From: Bacteroides propionicigenes
GTDB lineage: Bacteria; Bacteroidota; Bacteroidia; Bacteroidales; Bacteroidaceae
Assembly: GCF_018390535.1 (NCBI RefSeq)
Contig: NZ_JAHBBW010000002.1
Coordinates: forward strand, 310,001-374,000
DNA length: 64,000 nucleotides
Direction: 5' to 3'
The notes beneath the pieces are model-generated. The model worked only from the letters and a program-made list of their open reading frames with translations, searched no databases and was not told the DNA's origin. Of the stretch, positions 1 through 8,490 are shown piece by piece. Made by a program: the position numbers and the translations under genes. Numbering within the stretch: position 1 is the first letter of the stretch; the number at the start of each line of letters is the position of its first letter.

Positions 1-16
1 CTTTGTCACCGTATTG

Positions 17-68
17 GCACACTTATGCCATCAAAGTGGCAAAGTTGTGCCAGCTTGGTGGCACAACT
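17..68. repeat. Nested hairpins at the left edge
   Basis: A perfect 10-bp hairpin (arms 43-52 and 59-68, six-base loop) pairs AGTTGTGCCA with TGGCACAACT. Overlapping it is an imperfect 15-bp inverted repeat (17-31 with 38-52). No U-run follows directly on either strand, so a terminator role is unproven. The feature lies beyond the rubrerythrin terminator and could be the end of a gene outside the window. Confidence 0.5.
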
Positions 69-79
69 GTTAAAAATAA

Positions 80-129
80 GAGAGTGTATCAAAACGAAGT
101 TAAACTATCATCCGTTTTGACACACTCTC
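80..129 (-). terminator. Terminator-like hairpin after rubrerythrin
   Basis: Arms 80-96 and 113-129 form a 17-bp stem with one mismatch and a 16-base loop. Read on the minus strand it sits 25 bases after the rubrerythrin stop codon and is followed by the T-rich run TTATTTTTAAC, which fits intrinsic termination. The arm carries a GTGTGTCAAAA-like end that recurs at other palindromes in the window (20321, 24861, 29678), so this terminator may derive from a dispersed repeat. Confidence 0.6.
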
Positions 130-154
130 CTTGTTTTATACAGTAAAGGTCGTT

Positions 155-733
155 TTACCAATTTTCTTTCTTCACCTCGAAGTAAGCCTGCGGATGTAAA
201 CAAGCGGGACATACTTGAGGAGCCTCCTTGCCGGTATAAATGAAACCGCAGTTGCGGCATTGCCATACTACTTCACCTTCTTTAGCGAAAACAGCGGCGT
301 TTTCAATGTTCTGCACGAAAGCGCGGTAACGTTCTTCGTGTCCTTTCTCGGCGATGGCAATATTGCGATACATAGCGGCAATTGCAGGGAAACCTTCTTG
401 TTCGGCAACATCGGCAAAGTGAGGATAGTCCAATGACCATTCTTCGTGCTCGCCTGCAGCGGCAGCCTGCAAATTCTCCAATGTAGTACCGATGACGCCT
501 GCCGGATAAGAAGCGGTAATTTCTACCATTCCGCCTTCCAAGAACTTAAACATACGTTTTGCATGTTCTTTTTCCTGATCAGCTGTTTCGGTAAAGATAG
601 CTGAAATTTGTTCGTAACCTTCCTTTTTTGCTGCGCTTGCAAAATAAGTGTAACGCATTCTTGCTTGTGATTCACCGGCGAATGAAGTCAACAGATTCTT
701 TTCTGTCTGAGTTCCTTTGATACTCTTGCTCAT
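155..733 (-). CDS. rbr: Rubrerythrin (peroxide reductase)
   Basis: The 192-residue product is a full-length rubrerythrin, a cytoplasmic non-haem di-iron protein that reduces hydrogen peroxide in anaerobes. The N-terminal part (about residues 1-140) is a ferritin-like four-helix bundle with EExxH-type iron ligands (for example QEKEHAKR). The C-terminus is a rubredoxin-like FeS4 site with cysteines near 159, 162, 175 and 178 (CRNC and CPAC). The open frame runs 50 codons further upstream, but those residues are atypical and the family starts at MSKSIKGT, so the ATG at 731-733 was chosen. It is a single gene, divergent from the SulP transporter, with its own promoter and terminator. Confidence 0.96.
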   Translation of the reverse strand: MSKSIKGTQTEKNLLTSFAGESQARMRYTYFASAAKKEGYEQISAIFTETADQEKEHAKRMFKFLEGGMVEITASYPAGVIGTTLENLQAAAAGEHEEWSLDYPHFADVAEQEGFPAIAAMYRNIAIAEKGHEERYRAFVQNIENAAVFAKEGEVVWQCRNCGFIYTGKEAPQVCPACLHPQAYFEVKKENW

Positions 734-797
734 AGTTTCTTTTTTATTAGTTAATGTAATTACGTATAGATTGTTGGTATTTCCTTTTTTGATAGCA

Positions 798-805
798 CAA
801 AAATA
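798..805 (-). promoter_or_regulatory. -7 box of the rubrerythrin promoter
   Basis: On the minus strand the bases read TATTTTTG, a match to the Bacteroides -7 consensus TAnnTTTG. The predicted start near 790 gives a leader of about 57 bases. The -33 region is only weakly TTTG-like, so the call rests on the -7 box and position. Confidence 0.5.
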
Positions 806-917
806 GTCATTTAGTTTAATAAAACGGTATTTTATCTCATCGGATTTATCTATCACCTCATAGACAAAATCAACAAAAAACAAATGGAATAGTTATAGCT
901 ATTTGCTTTATTTTACT

Positions 918-925
918 TAATTTTG
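918..925 (+). promoter_or_regulatory. Possible -7 box of the SulP promoter
   Basis: TAATTTTG fits TAnnTTTG. No clear TTTG lies 19-21 bases upstream. If used, the leader would be about 130 bases and would contain the 23-bp inverted repeat at 951-1031. Confidence 0.35.
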
Positions 926-950
926 CAATCTCTTTTCAAAAAGAGGAGGA

Positions 951-1031
951 TTTTTAGGCACGGATTACACGGAAAGTATGGATTTTCTTTATTCCTTTTT
1001 CCGTGAAATCCGTGTAATCCGTGCCTAAAAA
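951..1031. repeat. Palindromic repeat, ACGGATTACACGG family, copy 1
   Basis: Perfect 23-bp arms (951-973 and 1009-1031) carry TTTTTAGGCACGGATTACAC and its complement. The spacer contains a further partial copy (CCGTGAAATCCGTG). A second copy lies at 20351-20428 and a one-armed fragment at 51670-51686. It fills the gap between the divergent rubrerythrin and SulP genes. Confidence 0.8.
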
Positions 1032-1061
1032 GCAAGTAAAACAAAACTTCTAAAATAAAAA

Positions 1062-2738
1062 ATGAAAGCGTTCGAATTCAAGCCAAAACTGTACACGGCT
1101 TTAAAAAATTACTCAAAAGAACTCTTCATGGCAGACCTTATGGCCGGTATCATTGTAGGTATCGTTGCCTTGCCGCTTGCCATTGCGTTCGGTATTGCAT
1201 CAGGCGTATCGCCTGAGAAAGGTATCATCACGGCTATCATTGCCGGGTTTATCATCTCCCTGTTAGGAGGTAGCAAAGTCCAGATTGGCGGACCTACCGG
1301 TGCGTTCATCGTTATTATTTACGGCATTATCCAACAATATGGAGAAGCGGGACTGATTGTAGCCACATTAATGGCGGGCGTTATCCTCATTCTTCTGGGA
1401 GTATTCAAGCTGGGAGCGGTCATCAAGTTTATCCCCTATCCCATTATCGTAGGCTTCACGAGCGGTATCGCCGTTACTATCTTTACCACTCAGATTGCAG
1501 ACATATTCGGACTGAACTTCGGCGGAGAAAAAGTTCCGGGCGACTTCGTGGGCAAATGGATTATTTACTTCCGCCACTTCGATACTGTCAACTGGTGGAA
1601 TACGGTTGTCAGCATTGCCAGCATCTTTATCATTGCCATTACTCCGAAATTCTCCAAGAAGATTCCCGGCTCGCTCATTGCCATTATCGTAGTGACCGTA
1701 GCCGTTTATCTGATGAAGATGTACGGCGGCATCGACTGTATCGACACCATTGGCGACCGTTTCAGCATCAAAGCCGAACTTCCTGATGCTGTAATGCCTA
1801 CACTGGACTGGGAAGCGATAAAGAACCTGTTTCCCGTTGCCATTACGATTGCTGTATTGGGAGCCATAGAATCTTTGCTTTCGGCTACCGTAGCCGACGG
1901 TGTCATCGGCGATAAGCACGATTCCAATACCGAATTGATAGCACAGGGCGTTGCCAATATGGCGACTCCGCTTTTCGGAGGTATTCCCGCCACAGGCGCC
2001 ATTGCCCGTACAATGGCTAACATCAATAATGGCGGTAAGTCGCCCGTAGCCGGTATAGTGCATGCGGTAGTGCTGCTTTTGATTCTTCTGTTGCTTATGC
2101 CGCTGGCTCAATACATTCCGATGGGATGCCTGGCAGGTGTGCTCGTTGTCGTATCCTACAACATGAGTGGCTGGCGCGTATTCAGGGCATTGATGAAGAA
2201 CCCCAAATCGGATGTTACCGTATTATTGATAACTTTCTTTCTGACGGTTATCTTCGACTTGACAATCGCTATCGAAGTGGGCTTGGTCATTGCCTGCGTA
2301 CTCTTTATGCGCCGCGTCATGGAAACAACCGAAATATCGGTTATCAAAGACGAGATAGACCCGAATGCCGAATCGGATATCGCTACGAGCGAAGAACATC
2401 TAATCATTCCCCAAGGTGTGGAAGTATATGAAATCAACGGCCCCTACTTCTTCGGCATCGCAACAAAGTTTGAGGAAGTAATGGCGCAACTTGGCGACCG
2501 CCCCAAAGTACGTATCATACGTATGCGTAAGGTTCCTTTCATCGATTCAACAGGTATTCATAATCTGGAAAGCCTTTGTAAGATGTCGCAAAAAGAGAAA
2601 ATCACAATTGTATTGTCAGGCGTCAACGAAAAAGTACATAATGTCCTTGAGAAATCCGGTTTCTATGAATTGCTTGGAAAAGACAACATTTGTCCCAATA
2701 TTAATGTAGCATTGGAAAAAGCAAAGCAACTGTTATAA
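1062..2738 (+). CDS. SulP-family inorganic anion transporter with STAS domain
   Basis: The 558-residue protein is an inner-membrane anion transporter of the SLC26/SulP family; members move sulfate, bicarbonate or other small anions. About the first 420 residues are very hydrophobic, with the family motif GGPTGAFIVI near residue 75. A cytoplasmic STAS domain follows (roughly 450-555) with the hallmark DSTGI in VPFIDSTGIHNL. The length is usual for the family. It starts 62 bases after the last copy of the inverted repeat and is followed 25 bases later by a nuclease gene on the same strand, possibly co-transcribed. The substrate cannot be told from sequence alone; bicarbonate and sulfate are both plausible. 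Confidence 0.93.
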   Translation: MKAFEFKPKLYTALKNYSKELFMADLMAGIIVGIVALPLAIAFGIASGVSPEKGIITAIIAGFIISLLGGSKVQIGGPTGAFIVIIYGIIQQYGEAGLIVATLMAGVILILLGVFKLGAVIKFIPYPIIVGFTSGIAVTIFTTQIADIFGLNFGGEKVPGDFVGKWIIYFRHFDTVNWWNTVVSIASIFIIAITPKFSKKIPGSLIAIIVVTVAVYLMKMYGGIDCIDTIGDRFSIKAELPDAVMPTLDWEAIKNLFPVAITIAVLGAIESLLSATVADGVIGDKHDSNTELIAQGVANMATPLFGGIPATGAIARTMANINNGGKSPVAGIVHAVVLLLILLLLMPLAQYIPMGCLAGVLVVVSYNMSGWRVFRALMKNPKSDVTVLLITFFLTVIFDLTIAIEVGLVIACVLFMRRVMETTEISVIKDEIDPNAESDIATSEEHLIIPQGVEVYEINGPYFFGIATKFEEVMAQLGDRPKVRIIRMRKVPFIDSTGIHNLESLCKMSQKEKITIVLSGVNEKVHNVLEKSGFYELLGKDNICPNINVALEKAKQLL

Positions 2739-2763
2739 AGACCTTCACCACAGAAGATACATT

Positions 2764-3588
2764 ATGGCAAGAAAAGGAAAAAAACAGAAGCAGTCCAAAG
2801 GGTTATTCTATTTAATAGTATTAATGTGCATCGCCTTCATTTGTTATGAACCCATAACGAAGGCTTTGCACATTAACCTTCCTGTTGCCGTAAAGGATGT
2901 GCTCTACCCCGCCCCCCTAACACACACACCCGAACAAATACTGCATCGAAAAGGCTACACAGTATCTTACAACAAAGATTTAAAGATACCTAACTGGGTA
3001 GCATGGGAACTAACTCCCGAGAAATTGATAGAACGCGAGAGCCGCACAGACAAGTTCCTGCCCGACCCCGACCTGCCTGAGAACCAAGCTGTAACCACCG
3101 ACGACTACAAGCGTTCCGGCATGGATAGAGGGCATATGTGTCCTGCCGGCGACAACCGTTGGCATTGGAAAGCTATGCAGGAGAGTTTCTACATGACCAA
3201 TATCTGCCCCCAAAACCACAACCTGAACCGAGGTGACTGGAAAGAACTGGAAGAAGCCTGCCGCCTGTGGGCAAAAAAAGAGGGAAAAATCTACATTGTC
3301 TGCGGTCCTGTCCTTTATCGGCAAAAGCACCGCACCATTGGCAAAAAGCACAAAATAACTGTACCTGAAGCTTTTTTCAAAGTTATACTCTGTACAAACA
3401 GTAATCCTCCCAAAGCCATCGGCTTCATTTATAAAAACACATCAGGAAACCACCCGTTGGATGCTTACGTCAACAGTGTAGACGAGGTGGAACGCATTAC
3501 AGGTATCGATTTCTTCCCCGCTCTGCCCGATAATATTGAAAAACAGGTGGAAGCTACCTGCAATTTAAACTTATGGCATAACAAATAA
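2764..3588 (+). CDS. Membrane-anchored DNA/RNA non-specific endonuclease
   Basis: This 274-residue protein belongs to the NUC1/endonuclease G (beta-beta-alpha metal) family. The catalytic signature DRGHMCPAGD lies near residue 120, and the metal-binding asparagine region follows in NICPQNHNLNRGDW. A basic N-terminus and one hydrophobic segment (residues 14-28) predict a signal anchor, putting the enzyme at the outer face of the inner membrane or in the periplasm. Degradation of incoming or extracellular nucleic acid is the usual proposal for such enzymes. The gene ends four bases before the convergent radical SAM gene, so the two transcripts probably overlap. Confidence 0.92.
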   Translation: MARKGKKQKQSKGLFYLIVLMCIAFICYEPITKALHINLPVAVKDVLYPAPLTHTPEQILHRKGYTVSYNKDLKIPNWVAWELTPEKLIERESRTDKFLPDPDLPENQAVTTDDYKRSGMDRGHMCPAGDNRWHWKAMQESFYMTNICPQNHNLNRGDWKELEEACRLWAKKEGKIYIVCGPVLYRQKHRTIGKKHKITVPEAFFKVILCTNSNPPKAIGFIYKNTSGNHPLDAYVNSVDEVERITGIDFFPALPDNIEKQVEATCNLNLWHNK

Positions 3589-3592
3589 CTGC

Positions 3593-4366
3593 TTAATAAG
3601 AGACGCTCACCGCTATCCCCGCCTCCTTCACCAATGCTGCAATACGGTCTAATTCCTCATGAGTGGCCTTTTGCAAGTCATGGTCGGGTGTTTCCCGGTC
3701 GATAGTATAAATCATTACCTGACGGGGAGAAATCTCTTTTACGGCCTCTAACCAAGGCAAAACATATTTATCGGAAGTATTATCCATATCCTTGTCCCTA
3801 AAACCGCCTTTCAAGAACATGGTTTGAATAATGCAATTACCCTTAAAAGCCTTTATCCCCTCTATTATTTCACGCACGGAATAGTGGCCTGCCGGACGGT
3901 CAAGCTCACGGATATATGCTTCATCCACCGTGTCTAATTTCAGAATATTGTTATCTATCTTGTTCAAGGCTTCAAACACAGCCGGACGATGAATGAAAGT
4001 GGAGTTGGTAAGCACGCTTACTTTCGCTTTCGGAAAATATTTATCACGCAAAGCAAGTGTATCCTCTATTATTTCGGGAAAATGCGGATGTGCAGTCGGT
4101 TCTCCGTTTCCGGCAAAGGTAAGTACATCGGGAACAGGACCGTTCTTTTGCATATCCTGTAGCCGTGCTTCCAATGCCTTACGCACTTCCTCACGTGTAG
4201 GCAACGGCTTTTTAGGACGATGATCGGAGTTAAATCCACATTCACAGTAAATACAATCGAAGCTACACACCTTACCGTCTTCCGGTAACAGATTGATTCC
4301 CAAAGATACTCCCAGACGGCGGGAATGAACAGGACCGAATATGGGAGACGGATAAATGACAGTCAT
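3593..4366 (-). CDS. Radical SAM protein, COG0731-like
   Basis: The 257-residue product has the 4Fe-4S/SAM motif as CSFDCIYC near residue 34 (CxxxCxxC), preceded by the HSRRLGxSLGINL signature typical of COG0731 (wybutosine-synthesis-related Fe-S oxidoreductases). A GNGEPTAHP segment matches the SAM-binding GGE-type motif. The substrate is not known for the bacterial members. The start is the first ATG after a -7 box TATATTTG at 4441-4448 (minus strand), and its leader contains a 13-base tandem repeat. It is convergent with the nuclease gene. Family membership is firm; the reaction is not known. Confidence 0.88.
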   Translation of the reverse strand: MTVIYPSPIFGPVHSRRLGVSLGINLLPEDGKVCSFDCIYCECGFNSDHRPKKPLPTREEVRKALEARLQDMQKNGPVPDVLTFAGNGEPTAHPHFPEIIEDTLALRDKYFPKAKVSVLTNSTFIHRPAVFEALNKIDNNILKLDTVDEAYIRELDRPAGHYSVREIIEGIKAFKGNCIIQTMFLKGGFRDKDMDNTSDKYVLPWLEAVKEISPRQVMIYTIDRETPDHDLQKATHEELDRIAALVKEAGIAVSVSY

Positions 4367-4394
4367 CTTATTTATGATTAGCGATTTATAATTA

Positions 4395-4433
4395 ATGATT
4401 TATGATTATGATTTATGATTATGATTTATAATT
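4395..4433. repeat. Three tandem 13-base repeats in an mRNA leader
   Basis: ATGATTTATGATT is repeated exactly at 4395 and 4408 and once with one change at 4421; a partial copy precedes it. The array lies between the predicted -7 box (4441-4448) and the start codon of the radical SAM gene, so it would be transcribed as the 5' leader. Confidence 0.8.
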
Positions 4434-4501
4434 AATGCCGCAAATATAGAAAATAAACATATAGGTACTTCCAAAAACAATACAATTAAGTAAATGTTGA
4501 A

Positions 4502-4619
4502 AATTAGTTTATACTATCTGTCATTCAGAGCGAAGCGAAGAATCTCTTTCCTCTATGAATGCGAAAAAAGGGAGTAGATTCTTCGCTTCGCTCTGAATGA
4601 CAGATAGTATAAACTAATT
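4502..4619. repeat. Palindromic repeat, TGTCATTCAGAGCGAAGCG family, copy A
   Basis: Perfect 44-bp arms (4502-4545 and 4576-4619) flank a 30-base loop. The arm core is CTGTCATTCAGAGCGAAGCG followed by AAGAATCT. The element lies upstream of the radical SAM promoter and just downstream of the helix-hairpin-helix protein gene, where it could end transcription. Copies B and C flank the GIY-YIG gene; copy D is at 24861; fragments are at 20459 and 42791. Confidence 0.92.
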
Positions 4620-4659
4620 ATGCACACTTACTGATTACTTTTTACTTATTACTTTTCAC

Positions 4660-6684
4660 TCAAAACTTGATACGGAGCTGCATTTGCAAATCCGTTTTTT
4701 TATTTCCCGCTATCAAGTCGTTACCCGAACCGATACTCTCACGATTCCGATAAACAGTTTGCCCGAACTTAACGAGAAACATAAAAGTTTTGTTCATATC
4801 ACAGCGCACATGGGCGGAATAACGAAAACCTTCACCATAATAAGAAGGGGTATAAAATGTATAAAGCAATCCCTTTTCAGAAGAATAAACACGGGAATCA
4901 TAATCATCCGTATCAAAATAAGTGCCTTGTACGGATACACCCAACGGAAAATCGGAAAATGTATAAGCACAGGATTGTGTACATTGCCAGCCTTGTTTTC
5001 CCTTAAAACTATAGCCTGCACCGTCTTGCTGACGAAAATGATTATAATCAATCGTAGTGCGATACACAAAACCGCCCGGCATATAAGTAAACCTGCACCG
5101 CAACTTATGATGGCAGACAGGCAATGTAATCTTCCCTTCTGTTCCCGAAACATCCCTCTCCTTCCGTTTGTAGCGATAATTAAGATATGCCGTCAAGTTC
5201 CTGCGAGGAGAATAAACAACCTGAAACATCCCGTCTATTCCTTGTGAAGGTTTGCTGATACGATATTTCCAATACGGGAAAGAAAACATATCCAATGCAG
5301 CGAAAAACTTCCAGTGCGCCAGTGGAGTTGCCTCCGCAGCAAGGTACCAGCCATTCTCATTTTGAGGCGTACTGCCTTCTCCGAATGAACGACCGAAGAA
5401 AGACCAGTAATCATGTGAATAATAACGATGAATTAACAGCAGTTGATAACCTGTTAATAGTATATATTTCAGTTGATTCAGCAAAGCATAACCTTGCTTT
5501 CCCACAGCCCCCTCTCCAACCCATACCAGTTTTCCCAAACGGTATTTATAGTCTACGCCCAGATTATAAAAATCATTTCCATATAAGTTGTATTTTGCAT
5601 ACTTCTTTAAATCCGGTTCATAAGGATGATTGAAAAAGTAATAAACGCCTGTTACGCCTACTTTCAACTTATTCTTCTCATAAGTCAAGTTACCGCCCAT
5701 CAATTGCATGGTAAAAGCATTCATTTTATCCGCTTCTTTTTCCGTACGATGCAGTCCGGTTTTATAGACAGAAGTGATTTCCCCGTCTTTTATCACCCCG
5801 TCCATAGAACGATGTGAGTAGAAAACGGAAAGTTTCAAAAAACGAAGAAGTTCCACTGTTGCCGCCGCTCCGCGAAAATAATTATATTCATCCGTAGAAC
5901 CGTGTCTCCTGATTCCTCCTGTACGGTATTCCGATGTAGACATGGAAAAAGTCTTCCCCAACCGAAAATCGGTACTGAGTACCAGTCCCTGCCCGAAACT
6001 CAACTTATAATTGCCCAATGCCAACGATTTCAATTTACCCAAGTTCTTAAACAAACAGTAGAAAGAATAGTAATCATACCCTTTTTTATCCTGTAAAGCA
6101 AAGAACGGCTCTCCTTCATCCTTCTCTCCCACTATCCCCGCCTGAAAATAGTCTCCATAACGAAAATTATAACGCAAAGAATGATAAATGGCAGGTCCCT
6201 GATAGTATTTCTCATATCCTTTACGGGTATAGAAAGGAACATCCATACGTGTCAATACTTCCTGTCTGCCATATTTCAATATCGTCTTTAAAGAAGGATA
6301 GCGGAAATCGTCTTCAACAACCTTTACACAAACAAAAGGCAGCAACAATTCAATAGTCCGTTTATCCATTGCTTCCACCAGTTGCAACTCATAAACAGTC
6401 TGCATCTGTCCGTGTATATACACATATGCCAAGATATTTTCTATTTGGAGTTCTGTCAGGAAAGGAAATTCTTCCAATTGCCGTTTGGTGGCGACATTAA
6501 TATTAACCGGTTCGTGCAAGCGGTTGGAAAGTTCTTCCAGTTCGTCTTCCCAATTGTTTTCTTCCCCATCCATGGAAAGCTGTTCCAGATTTTCTTCCCA
6601 CAGAGAAACAGATGTGTTCTGAGCTACAAGCATAGGAGTTATCAACAGCATACTTATAAAAACTCCTACCTTGATTATTGTCAT
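4660..6684 (-). CDS. Helix-hairpin-helix protein with predicted outer-membrane beta-barrel
   Basis: The 674-residue protein starts with a signal peptide (hydrophobic residues 5-20, ending at AQN). Residues about 57-120 hold ComEA-like helix-hairpin-helix repeats (PVNINVATKRQLEEFPFL). The remaining 500 residues are rich in alternating aromatic and polar residues and end in IKF, a C-terminal phenylalanine as in outer-membrane barrels. The arrangement is common in Bacteroidetes but has no assigned function that I know; a DNA-contacting surface or envelope protein is only an inference. A -7 box TAAATTTG lies at 6699-6706 (minus strand), giving a short leader. It is divergent from the DUF4294 gene. 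Confidence 0.8.
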   Translation of the reverse strand: MTIIKVGVFISMLLITPMLVAQNTSVSLWEENLEQLSMDGEENNWEDELEELSNRLHEPVNINVATKRQLEEFPFLTELQIENILAYVYIHGQMQTVYELQLVEAMDKRTIELLLPFVCVKVVEDDFRYPSLKTILKYGRQEVLTRMDVPFYTRKGYEKYYQGPAIYHSLRYNFRYGDYFQAGIVGEKDEGEPFFALQDKKGYDYYSFYCLFKNLGKLKSLALGNYKLSFGQGLVLSTDFRLGKTFSMSTSEYRTGGIRRHGSTDEYNYFRGAAATVELLRFLKLSVFYSHRSMDGVIKDGEITSVYKTGLHRTEKEADKMNAFTMQLMGGNLTYEKNKLKVGVTGVYYFFNHPYEPDLKKYAKYNLYGNDFYNLGVDYKYRLGKLVWVGEGAVGKQGYALLNQLKYILLTGYQLLLIHRYYSHDYWSFFGRSFGEGSTPQNENGWYLAAEATPLAHWKFFAALDMFSFPYWKYRISKPSQGIDGMFQVVYSPRRNLTAYLNYRYKRKERDVSGTEGKITLPVCHHKLRCRFTYMPGGFVYRTTIDYNHFRQQDGAGYSFKGKQGWQCTQSCAYTFSDFPLGVSVQGTYFDTDDYDSRVYSSEKGLLYTFYTPSYYGEGFRYSAHVRCDMNKTFMFLVKFGQTVYRNRESIGSGNDLIAGNKKTDLQMQLRIKF

Positions 6685-6800
6685 TGATAATAGGATATTT
6701 CCAAATTTACGGACAGCGAAGTTACCTTAAATTAGTTAATTGAACAAGGAAAAACGGAAGCAATGCAACAACATTACACAGAATGGTGTACTTTTGCGGC

Positions 6801-7415
6801 ATGAACATACGGCTTAATATAGTAATACTCATTGTGTTTCTCTCATCGGGAAGCTTGGTTTGCCATGCCCAGCAACAACCCCGAACCGATATGTCCAAAA
6901 GTATCTACCTCACTCCTATGTGCGTTTATAACGGCGATACGATTCCATACGTAAAACTTCCTACCGTTTATATCTTTAAACCGCTCAAATTCAAAAACAA
7001 GCGTGAAATAACGAAATACTATAAACTCATCCGTGATGTGAAAAAGGTATTGCCTATTTCCAAAGAAATCAACCGTGCCATCATTGAAACTTACGAATAT
7101 CTGCAAACCATCCCTACCGAAAAAGAACGGCAAAAGCATTTGAAAGCTGTGGAGAAAGGATTGAAAGAACAATATACTCCCCGCATGAAAAAACTTTCTT
7201 TTGCTCAGGGAAAGCTGTTGATAAAGTTAGTGGACAGGCAGACCAATTCAACTTCCTATGAACTGGTCAAAGCGTTTATGGGACCTTTCAAAGCCGGATT
7301 CTATCAAACTTTCGCCGCATTGTTCGGCGCCAGTCTGAAAAAACAATACGACCCTTCCGGAGAAGATGCACTTACCGAAAGAGTCATTCTAATGGTGGAA
7401 AACGGACAACTTTAA
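6801..7415 (+). CDS. DUF4294 family secreted protein
   Basis: The product is 204 residues counted from the ATG at 6801; an upstream in-frame ATG at 6783 would place the promoter inside the coding region. A signal peptide (residues 1-24, ending CHAQQ) predicts export. The body contains the conserved stretch of DUF4294 (YTLPTVYIFKP-like, YYKLIRDVKKV) and a basic helical middle. TACTTTTG at 6789-6796 fits a -7 box so close to the ATG that the mRNA could be nearly leaderless. Function is unknown for the family. No obvious partner in the neighbourhood. Confidence 0.8.
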   Translation: MNIRLNIVILIVFLSSGSLVCHAQQQPRTDMSKSIYLTPMCVYNGDTIPYVKLPTVYIFKPLKFKNKREITKYYKLIRDVKKVLPISKEINRAIIETYEYLQTIPTEKERQKHLKAVEKGLKEQYTPRMKKLSFAQGKLLIKLVDRQTNSTSYELVKAFMGPFKAGFYQTFAALFGASLKKQYDPSGEDALTERVILMVENGQL

Positions 7416-7459
7416 ATCCGGTTCATAGTATGTTGATAACAGATAGTATATGACGACAC

Positions 7460-7990
7460 TTATTTCAATTTATTGAATAAATCCCAAATAACAATACCTG
7501 CCGTAACCGATACATTCAGAGAGTGCTTCGTACCGTATTGCGGAATTTCAATACAGCCGTGAGAATGGTCTATAACTTCCTGTTGAACACCTTTCACTTC
7601 ATTTCCCATTACTACGGCATACTTCTTATTTTTATCTAAAGTCAACTCATTCAGCATGATACTACCTTCCGCCTGTTCCACGGAATAGACCGTATATCCA
7701 TCATTCCTGAGGTTATCAACAGCTTCAACAGCGTTATTAACATACTTCCAGTCAACCGTAAATTCGGCTCCCAAAGCCGTTTTGTGCATTTCGGGATGGG
7801 GTGGAGTAGCCGTAATTCCACACAGATAGATACATTCGATGCGAAAAGCGTCCGAAGTACGGAATACGGAACCTATATTATGCAAACTGCGAATATTATC
7901 CAACACAACTATCAACGGCAACTTTTCCGCTTCTTTAAACTCCTCTGTACTAATACGATTCAGTTCGGTTATCTTCAGTTTTCTATTCAT
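7460..7990 (-). CDS. SpoU/TrmH-family RNA 2'-O-methyltransferase
   Basis: The 176-residue protein has the three SPOUT motifs: NIGSVFRTSDAF (motif 1), VMGNEVKGV (motif 2) and SLNVSVTAGI (motif 3), which form the knotted SAM site. It should methylate a ribose 2'-OH in tRNA or rRNA; the target is not predictable here. It is a short SpoU-only form without the N-terminal substrate-binding domain. The start MNRKL at 7988-7990 was chosen over upstream codons because homologues begin there; an ATG two codons earlier is possible. A -7 box TATCTTTG is at 8041-8048 on the minus strand. Convergent with the DUF4294 gene. Confidence 0.88.
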   Translation of the reverse strand: MNRKLKITELNRISTEEFKEAEKLPLIVVLDNIRSLHNIGSVFRTSDAFRIECIYLCGITATPPHPEMHKTALGAEFTVDWKYVNNAVEAVDNLRNDGYTVYSVEQAEGSIMLNELTLDKNKKYAVVMGNEVKGVQQEVIDHSHGCIEIPQYGTKHSLNVSVTAGIVIWDLFNKLK

Positions 7991-8490
7991 AATCATATAC
8001 TTTGCATCAATCTGTGTACTATGTGCCAATTCACACTGTGCAAAGATAATTCTTTCCGTTCACATCCCTGTTAATAACCGTTGAAAAGGTGTCAATAGTA
8101 CAGGGAAAGATTTTTAGAAATAATACTTGCATTATTCAAAGTAACGCATATTACATAAGCATAACGAACAAACCAAAAAAGTTAAGCTTAATTTTCAAAG
8201 GCTGTATAAACACATTTTTAAGTCTTATTTCACTGATTAATCTCCCTAAAGTTATTAACTTTGCGGTTTATCAACAAGATGTTAATGAAGTGAAGTAATG
8301 AGAGAGTAGGGAGCTTATTATCAAGAGATATAACCTGAATTTCTTACGTTAATAACCTAAGAATAAAGTTTTATCCGATACTAATAACTTCATGGGCAAG
8401 AAAAACCATATTAATTTGTCCACACTATTAACAGCCTATCATTACTATCAAAAGATTTTTAAAGAAAGAAGAGAAATAAAAATTATTATT
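7991..8490. other. Intergenic region with divergent promoters and long nadA leader
   Basis: About 500 bases without a convincing gene. It holds the methyltransferase -7 box (8041-8048, minus) and a TAACTTTG box at 8256-8263 (plus) that would give nadA a leader of about 220 bases. An in-frame extension of nadA to an ATG at 8392 exists but is not family-like. I saw no strong hairpin, riboswitch motif or short gene in the leader. Confidence 0.5.

Noticed and set aside
20-36. Sigma-54-like TGGCACACTTATGC at the left edge
   Set aside because: Spacing between the GG and GC elements is one base short, and the sequence is part of an inverted repeat.
1368-2111. Long minus-strand frame opposite the SulP gene
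   Set aside because: Shadow of the sulP coding strand with low-complexity, non-family sequence and no promoter.
8089-8298. 69-codon frame in the nadA upstream gap
   Set aside because: AT-rich, overlaps the TAACTTTG box, composition unlike a gene.
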